A stretch of 64,000 nt of DNA from Bradysia coprophila (Eukaryota > Arthropoda > Insecta > Diptera > Sciaridae). The notes beneath the pieces are model-generated. The model was not told the DNA's origin and did not search any database. It worked only from the letters and a program-made list of their open reading frames with translations. This document shows, piece by piece, positions 57,325-64,000 of the stretch. The translations under genes were made by a program, and so were the position numbers. The stretch's first letter is position 1. The number at the start of each line of letters is the position of its first letter. The stretch lies in NCBI RefSeq assembly GCF_014529535.1, contig NW_023503941.1:3842942-3906941 (forward strand). The letters run 5' to 3'.

Positions 57325-57450
57325 ACAGTGAACGACATCTCAAATGTCTCACTGTCAAATTTTTCTGAGAATTTTATTGTGTCATTGCAAATTCACAATG
57401 ACATTCTCTGAAAAAAATGACAGTGAGACATTTGAGATGTCGTTCACTGT
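57325..57450. repeat. Palindrome inside the minisatellite element
   Basis: ACAGTGAACGACATCTCAAA mirrors TTTGAGATGTCGTTCACTGT; the arms are about 55 bp and nearly perfect. Confidence 0.85.
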
Positions 57451-57667
57451 AAGACGTGACAAATATTTCGCTGAGAAGTCCGAAATAGAATTGTACAAAG
57501 TAGAAAATTGAAATATCTCGCTCGCAATCACTTCATATCTTATCAAAAAATACAGATGCTGAACGTCATAGATTTAGGGTTGTAGTCAGAGAATAGAATA
57601 TTTTCAAAGTACAAATCGCTAAAATTTTTCGCTCGCTCCGCTCACGATCATTAAATAACTTCAGATT

Positions 57668-57813
57668 TATAATATTTTTCGTTTCATTCTCTCAGCTATT
57701 GTATTGCCTGCCAATTAATTCCAGCTGCCTGGGCCCGCGATATCTGGCCCAGGCAGCTGGAATCAATTGGCAGGCACCACAATAGCTGAGAGAACAAACC
57801 GAAAAATATTATA
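57668..57813. repeat. Palindrome with GCAGCTGG arms
   Basis: TATAATATTTTTC mirrors GAAAAATATTATA, with CCTGCCAATT and CAGCTGCCTGGGCC in both arms. The centre is GCGATATC and the total is about 145 bp. Confidence 0.85.
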
Positions 57814-58077
57814 AAATGGCCTTAATGAAGGAAACATTTGGAATGCGAGACTTTGGCTTTCGACGTTTTATAACATAATTCATGTTTGTCACGACAGTAC
57901 TTGATCAAACTTAATTGAAAAATAAAATAAGTATTACATTCACCGGGAAATGAGAAAATTTTTTACCGGGAAATCAGAACTTTTTTATCGGGAAATCTAG
58001 CTAAATTTTAAGGATACCGGGAAATTCGGGAAATCTGATTTTGGATACCGGGAAAAAAACATTATTTGCACACACGT

Positions 58078-58488
58078 GGTTGAACCAATACAACCCATTT
58101 TCGAATTTGACCTGAGGATTTCAATACTTCGTCAAGTTTTTGAAAATCGGTTGAACTTTGCTCCAGCTATCGTGTTAACAAAGACCAGAAAAGGCTTCTT
58201 CGGAGAACTACTACCAGATGGTTGAACCGATGCCACCCATTTTCGAACTTGACCTGAGGACTTCAATACTTCGTCGATTAAAAAAAAGTTTTTGAAAATC
58301 GGTTGAGATTTACTCAAGTTAACGTGTTAACAAAGGGAACAAAATTTTAACATTTAACGTTTTTTCATCACATTTCCATACATTTTTAATCATAGTGAAC
58401 GTGTTATGTACGGTGTATTTGTTTTTGTAAAACCCATGACTTACAGTCAAGGGAATAATCCAAACGAAATATTACCTGCATGTACCAT
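58078..58488. repeat. IR5 3' flank with local duplication
   Basis: The stretch 58085-58160 is repeated at about 58215-58315 (ACCCATTTTCGAA, TTGACCTGAGGA, TTCAATACTTCGTC, TTTTTGAAAATCGGTTGA). The part at 58330-58465 is duplicated at 1506-1645. Confidence 0.6.
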
Positions 58489-60443
58489 TCAAATATTTCG
58501 CGCCATGGTTTTCCTCCAAATTATTTCGCAAATAAAAACAATTGAACCTGCAATCCAACCGCACCAGACAACAGTCGGTACAGAAAATTCGCCCATGTTG
58601 GATTCGTTGTTCGTTTGTTTCTTCTTCCGATGACCATTCCAAAGTCGTTTCACGGATTGTTCCTGATCTTCTCTGACCCATTTTTCGATCAGTCCTGCAC
58701 CATTCAACCGATGACCTATGTCGCTTACATGCTCGGTATAGGGAAATTCCGGACCGACTCGATATGCCACCAGATGTCTACCAACAAACGTTTCACTCAA
58801 CAAATGAAAAGCTTTCAGCGCCAATCGTCTTTGAACTTCCAAATAAACACTCGCATCTCTGATGTCCATGAAAAATGCGATGGAATTGTTGAATGCCTGA
58901 ATATCGTTATGTAGTTGCGTCCCATTTTCATTACGAATCCGGTTATTCCATCCACCATAATTCGTCAGCCCTTCCAACAATTTAACTTTGTGATCGGAAC
59001 TTCCTGTTCCATCGGCCAAAATTGCAATGGAGGACTCGTACAGATCTTTAAGTGTATCGATCTGCGGTTGGTACATTGGCGACGTAATGTAACTCTGGAA
59101 TAGAGACACAATGCCGTTCATTACAATTAATCCTGCGAAGGTCAATGGTAAAATGACGAAGCCATCTGCCCGATTAAGATTTCCATATCTGATGCCTGCG
59201 TTATCGTTCATCAAGAGGTTTACCACATCGGCAACGCATTTGAAAAGAAAAATTTTCTTTTGCTGCAAATAGCCAGAAACGATCAGCAGAACCGATGACG
59301 TCACAATCACAATAAAAACGAAAACGAAAACAAACGTCCACGTTCCATTTTGTAGATAGGCCACAACATCCGAATACTGTTGCGCATGAGGAACAATCAC
59401 GACTGTCGTTGACTGTCGGTGGGGATACGGATATTCTTGAAAGCTGCTCAGTGGAATCACCTCGCTATAATCCATTTTTCCGGCTGACTTCGACCTTGAT
59501 GCATTAAAGACAGAAATGACGGCGTCCCAAAAGTTAGTGATGTAGGAAAGATTGTTCACTGTGACCAACCCCATAAATCCATTTTTCTGATGGTTCGGCA
59601 CTTTGTCGGAAAAATAATCCCCAGGCGACTCACTGTCTGCCACTTTGATCAAGTCAAATGTTCCGAATGGATTGTATTTGTAGACGTTGAATGACGCATC
59701 ACCCACGTCGGTCTCTAAGTGAAATGCGCAAAAAATGTGCACAATACCAGCATTCCAACTCCAACGGAATAATTGATCAACGATGTCCAGCGAAGTGATG
59801 CTGCCAGTGAAAAACACGCCAATTCTCACATTAATGGCAAGCGCTCGAACATCTTTAATCTGAGTCAATAATTGCGCGTCATTTTCAAATTTTAAACGCT
59901 CCACGACAACCACCAGAATTGGATTTTTGCTGACGACAACATCTAGTACTACTTGTTCCGTAACGTTACCACCACCGCTAGACGAATGGTCGTTAAATGT
60001 GTACACCGTTTGAGGAGTAAAGTTCACCAACGAGGTGTTGGAACGCGATGACGACATTCGAAACCAGCTGTTCAGATCGGTTTCGGAATCCACGAGAAAA
60101 ATGTGATGATCAAAGTGGAAAAATTCATCCAGTCCATTGATTAGATCTAGACTGTCAGAAAGCTTCTGACAGCAAATCGTCGACGTCGAAAAGCTGATGC
60201 CTATTGTTAAGTATAGTTTCCACTTAAAAAGAGCACTCCGTTTAGCCTCCGTCTACATGACAGTTGTAAAATAGAACAAAGGAACTATCACGTAAACGAA
60301 GTAAAAAATTGAAATAAATTCAATTTCCACTCCGTTTGCGTGACAGTTCTTTTGTTCTATTTTACAACTGTCATGTAGACGGAGGCTAAACGGAGTGCTC
60401 TTTTTAAGTGGAAACTATACTTTATTACTATCATGGAATCCAT
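58489..60443 (-). pseudogene. IR5, receptor split by a MITE near its start
   Basis: This is the most diverged receptor of the cluster. The ATG at 60443 is followed by seven codons. The 212-bp MITE (60210-60421) and its 3-bp target duplication come next, and then the frame continues to TGA at 58489. Removing the MITE and one TTA restores an unbroken frame of about 578 codons. It starts with a hydrophobic signal-like stretch and passes the family motif FHFDHHIFLVDSE. TM1 (NGTWTFVFVFVF) and the second membrane segment (GLIVMNGIVSLFQSYITSP) follow, with TM3 (VPTVVWCGW) near the end. The 215-bp insert is not a multiple of three, so the product is frameshifted at codon 8. Translation from an internal start would lack the signal region. 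No other lesion is seen. Confidence 0.85.
60210..60421. mobile_element. Harbinger-like MITE, copy 3, in the IR5 coding region
   Basis: AGTATAGTTTCCACTTAAAA mirrors its right end and is flanked by TTA (60207-60209 and 60422-60424). It is closest to 5987-6206. It is 212 bp long with no coding capacity. Confidence 0.85.
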
Positions 60444-60912
60444 GCCGTCTGTCGGTTAAATTAGTAAAACTTGAAAAACTGTCGACAATTAGTTTGTGAA
60501 TGAATTAAATCTGTTGAACGAAGGCAACCATCTGACCTGCGGCCAGTGGTCAACACGTGTCATTAACGATTTATTGAAAATGAATAATTTAGCCAGCCCC
60601 GATTTACAAATCGAATTTAATGACGCAGGCTTGCGTAATTGAACGATATTCACTCACAGCACGCGATTCTTTCGATAATTACAAATCGTAAGGTAATCAC
60701 GGACTGTGATTTGTGTTGTGCGTTTTAGATTTTTCAGTTCAGGTCATTGCTAGCCATGGAACACAATTCTAGCTGTTGATCCTTTGTTCTTGCCTTTGTT
60801 CCTCCATTCGTTATTCGCTAAATGTCTCGGTTCATCTTACGATTTACGTCCAGGGAACGAAGCAGGTAGCTGACGGAGTCATTTTGAATTTGCAGGGGAC
60901 TTACTGGCCCTT
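60444..60912. other. IR5 5' flank
   Basis: The blocks conserved upstream of IR1-IR3 are not obvious here, in line with the greater divergence of IR5. No other gene was recognised. Confidence 0.4.
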
Positions 60913-61387
60913 TAGAGAGCGACGTAAATTGACAGCATTTTTTTGTTCTTATGTAGGGATGGGAGGCGTTCAAAATTATCGATAATATCAATCGAAAGAA
61001 ATTATCGATAATTGATTAATCATATCGTTATCGATAATTTAATAATTATCGATAATTATCAAAATATCGAAATTCAATAATTATCAAAATATCGATATTT
61101 TGATATTTATCTGAAAATTCATGATAATATACCGATATATCGGAATATATCGATAAATATCGGATTTTCGGACCGAAATATCGATATATCGAATTATCGA
61201 TATCTTGATAATTATCAAAATATCAATAATTATCGATTATCGATATTTTTTTGATAATTTTCGATAAAAAAAGTCGATAATTATCGATTATCGATAATTG
61301 ATAATTATCGATAATCATTTTCATTATCGCCCATGCCTATTCTTATGTCAATTTTGACACTATACGTCGCCCACACGTCGCTCTCTA
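60913..61387. mobile_element. Palindromic element with TATCGATA-rich core
   Basis: The ends TAGAGAGCGACG and CGTCGCTCTCTA are inverted, and the next 40 bp also pair loosely (TTCTTATGT, GGATGGG / CCCATGCC). The core is built almost wholly of ATCGATA, ATAATT and ATATCGA pieces. Confidence 0.7.
60975..61325. repeat. ATCGATA-rich simple sequence
   Basis: About 350 bp are dominated by TATCGATA, TATCGATT and AATTATC permutations, itself strongly self-complementary. TATCGATA is the known binding motif of the insect factor DREF. Confidence 0.85.
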
Positions 61388-61649
61388 GGTGTGATTTGCT
61401 TTCCATTCGAATTCGGAACGACTAACAGTACAATTGGAAAATCAAACCTAGTTGAACAGTTAAATCACAAACCTCATTTCTGTTGTTGAGACTTCACGTC
61501 ATTATTCATAATATGTACAAATCGAAAATTCATGTTCGACGAACATTGTTCGTTGAGTCTATTAGTAACAGTGCTTTCTGCAGTTTCAATTTGTATACAC
61601 GTTCAATTAACGCTATGGATTCTACAAACTTTCGTCCAATCAACCAAGG
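61388..61649. other. Intergenic, nothing recognised
   Basis: Short frames only; no repeat family identified. Confidence 0.35.
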
Positions 61650-61830
61650 TTCTGAAAGAACAGGTTAAGACACTTACGAAGGCGTGTGCAACACATATTT
61701 TGACCATTTAGACGGGATTTATTAGACACACTCATTCCAGATTGTATGAAAAGAAAACTTGAAGAAAAAAACTATTTTTATCAAGTTGACATTTCACACA
61801 ATCTGCAATGAGTGTGTTTAACAAAACCCG
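61650..61830. mobile_element. AAGGTTCTGAAAGAACAGG family fragment
   Basis: The terminal AAGGTTCTGAAAGAACAGG and ACACTTACGAAGGCG are as at 33203-34175, followed by a hairpin at 61713-61828 (GACGGG..CCCGTC with AGACACACTCATT arms). Confidence 0.55.
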
Positions 61831-62344
61831 TCAATATTTGTGTTTATTTGGTCGGAGGTAATGGCCATGGTATTATATGGGCCGAGGTAATGTCATAGTC
61901 ATATATGACCGAATCAGAAGTGCAATGGCACGAAAGATCCCTACAAAGGCCATCTCTTACTCTATTAAAAGCAAAGAAATGCTTAGAAACCTGGGCCATC
62001 TGTTGTGGAATAACAAAAATATTTTGTGCACCGGACAACTGAAATACGATATATTTTGCCATGATTTTTCGTTGAGAAATGTCAGTTTTTCCCGAACGAT
62101 ATATCGTGCGGGAAAAAACTTCATTTCCTCACGATTTATTGTGCGAGAAGGGAATTACATGAATTTTTCCATGACTATACGATTGATCAAATTTAACCTG
62201 GTATGTTTTCAAGTAAATTGATGTGTTTTGTCAATTTCAGTTGTCCTGTTCCTGTGTACAGAACGTTGTTCGTACCTCGACAGGAAATGAATCGTCATTG
62301 CCTGGATTGGTACGAATAATACTATTGTGAAACACACATAACTC
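61831..62344. other. Intergenic, nothing firm
   Basis: GGAGGTAATGG and GAGGTAATGTC (61856-61895) resemble the arms at 32808-33092. The 114-codon frame at 61877-62221 has no recognised domain. Confidence 0.35.
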
Positions 62345-63137
62345 ATAGTCAACCCAGGCATGAGCGCCGCCGCCGGCCATTTTTGAGCAAGCCGTGCCGC
62401 AGCCGAGCCGGTGCCAAAAACACGGCTCAAGCCGGCTTGAAACGGCTGGAAAATGAAATAAAGATTTCGAAAGGTGAATGGGTGAAATAATTTTGAAAAC
62501 CGAGATTCCTGTTGATCCTAAGCAGCTCAAGTACTTTTTGAATTTTTTTTTTCAAAATTAAGAAAATTTTGAAAATTTTCTTGAATTTTCATGAATTTTC
62601 CAGAATGGTATATTACGTCCTCGCTTCTAAGTTTGTGTTTTTGGCAAGTATGACCTTTGCGGAACGAGCCGAAGGCGCACAATCAGTTAATTCACAAATT
62701 TGAGAAAACTTTATCGATCTTTGCGAATTTTCTCGATTTTTTTTCTTTTCAATTTTTACTTGATTTTCGTGAGCTTTCGATTTCTTAATTTTCTTAATGA
62801 GTTAAATGAGTGTACCGGAGCATGATTTTCCATTTAGTTCAAGTTTTGAGGCAATAAAACTTGACGTGTTAGTGAACCTTAGACTTAGAGACTTGCTTGT
62901 AACAAGGCCAGTTCCACTTGCACTTTGAACAACCTAATCTACCTACATTTTCGCTTTCCGTACAATTTCATTTTCATGCTTACTAGTTCATTTTCCATGA
63001 ATTTATCTAAACGTTTTTATTTTTAAAAAAAGTTAAAAGGAACCTCCAGCCGACTTTTTCGCCGCCGCCGAGAATTTTTTTTTCGGCTAGCCGCCGCCGA
63101 GGTTTTTCCTTCGGCGCTCATGCCTGAGTCAACCATT
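62345..63137. mobile_element. Inverted-end element with GCCGCCG ends
   Basis: GTCAACCCAGGCATGAGCGCC (one mismatch) mirrors GGCGCTCATGCCTGAGTCAAC. Next to the ends are GCCGCCGCC / CGGCTAGCCGCCGCCG tracts, locally GC-rich within AT-rich DNA. The interior is TTTTC-rich. Confidence 0.6.
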
Positions 63138-64000
63138 TTTAAACGCGTCTGAATGTCATTACCTCCGCCCATATGATTAAATATTCGATTCAACAAAGCC
63201 GCAACAAAGTTTCTGGCGAAACAAAAATTGGAAAAAATATTCATTGCAGCATGTTGGAAGCTTCTTTTTTGTTTTTCCTTCGCAACATAGCCTTCAGACG
63301 CAATAGCAGACCCCAGGTTACGAATAAAATACTTTAAGGGTAGTAGGAGCAAAGGGGGGAAATCAAAAACTTCTTGTACTACAAACGTTCCTCAGTCCTA
63401 CGGAAAAAATCAAATTATTTAGTGTGTACGGACTTGCGTCACTATCCTTCACTAACGTAATGCCATGATATGGTTTCTTCCAAGCAACGGTTAAGCCGAA
63501 CAAAATGAACCGAACACGAACCAATGTCATCCATAGAACCATAACCACACACAACTTATTTTCTTTGTTATTTTGACATTTGCATTGTTAATAGTGTTGA
63601 GACTATGACTCTATAGATGCCGCATAAAACCAAGAAAACCAAAACACAATGACGGTTTGGCATTTCATTTCACATTGGTAGAAATCTATAAGCGAATCGG
63701 ATCTTCTATGGTACGAAAGTTGGATACAAGCGCCATCTCTCCCTTTCTAGCACATCAAAAAGCCTCCAAATTTTCAAACATTTATGCGTTTTTATTCACA
63801 CCAAGAAATCATGACTCTTTTCGAAAGAAATGCAAGGCCAACTTTGTGGGTAATGACGGAGATATTGCAGCAGATGGCCTCCGAATATTTCTTATGTTTA
63901 TGCTAGGAGAAGAACTGTGAACAGAACTGCATCCATAAAGAACTAATTTTAATACAAGGAAGAGGGAGCGCAAGGCCTACTATGCTAGTGGTGATATCAG
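63138..64000. other. Intergenic, no gene recognised
   Basis: A small repeat shared with about 55250 lies at 63617-63651. GGACTTGCGTCACTATCC near 63431 is a relic of the palindrome A family. The 87-codon frame at 63657-63920 starts inside that repeat zone and has no known domain. Confidence 0.35.

Larger units (their letters stand above)
56214..58077. mobile_element. hAT-like element carrying a minisatellite
   Basis: Ends GCGTGTGCAAATAATGT and ACATTATTTGCACACACGT are inverted. The 8-bp direct repeat GGTTGAAC flanks them (56206-56213 and 58078-58085). The interior has GGATACCGGGAAAT motifs near both ends, a GGGAAATCGAA minisatellite and two near-perfect palindromes. There is no transposase. 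An 8-bp duplication indicates hAT-type mobilisation. Confidence 0.8.

Overview
The window looks like insect nuclear DNA, probably from a fly. The evidence is AT-rich sequence, introns of 60-68 bases, divergent ionotropic receptor (IR) genes, a CYP6-like cytochrome P450, a FASTK-family gene, an insect gypsy/errantivirus-type retroelement with an env gene, and many non-autonomous DNA elements. A lower dipteran such as a fungus gnat is only a guess.

Layout. Five IR-family loci, all on the minus strand, form a dispersed cluster: IR1 (2365-4098) and IR2 (6644-8455) are intact. IR3 (21868-32487) is split by an 8.9-kb retroelement. IR4 (about 35160-36318) is a truncated relic carrying a hAT-type MITE. 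IR5 (58489-60443) is split after its seventh codon by a 212-bp MITE. Between them sit an intact three-exon FASTK-family gene (12288-14352), an intact four-exon CYP6-like P450 (36850-41403) whose first intron is a nest of transposons, and a degenerate BED-finger hAT transposase (53083-54990).

The retroelement (22025-30918) has two 434-bp LTRs that are identical base for base and a 4-bp target duplication (CCAC). It has gag, a canonical A-AAA-AAC -1 frameshift site, pol, and an env that begins at a strong 3' splice site. Its leader also holds two small tandem ORFs, each with a CX2C-X18-CX2C zinc-ribbon pattern. They look like paralogues of each other, and I do not recognise them as a standard part of this class of element. 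This is my best candidate for something undescribed.

Much of the rest is structured repeat. A Helentron-associated (HINE/DINE-1-like) family is present in at least four copies, with a (GTCY)n microsatellite, about 150-bp core tandem repeats and a terminal stem-loop. In one copy (14610-18441) the core has grown from about three units to about 24, with higher-order structure, next to the FASTK gene. Target-site duplications and empty sites inside the window date several nested insertions. Other elements carry unusual cargo: TATCGATA-rich DNA (60913-61387), a GGGAAATCGAA minisatellite with near-perfect palindromes (56214-58077), and a 1.1-kb foldback (49848-50967).

The main theme is a young, tandemly duplicated chemoreceptor cluster being eroded by at least three unrelated classes of mobile element, with the otherwise intact reading frames on each side of the breaks still visible.
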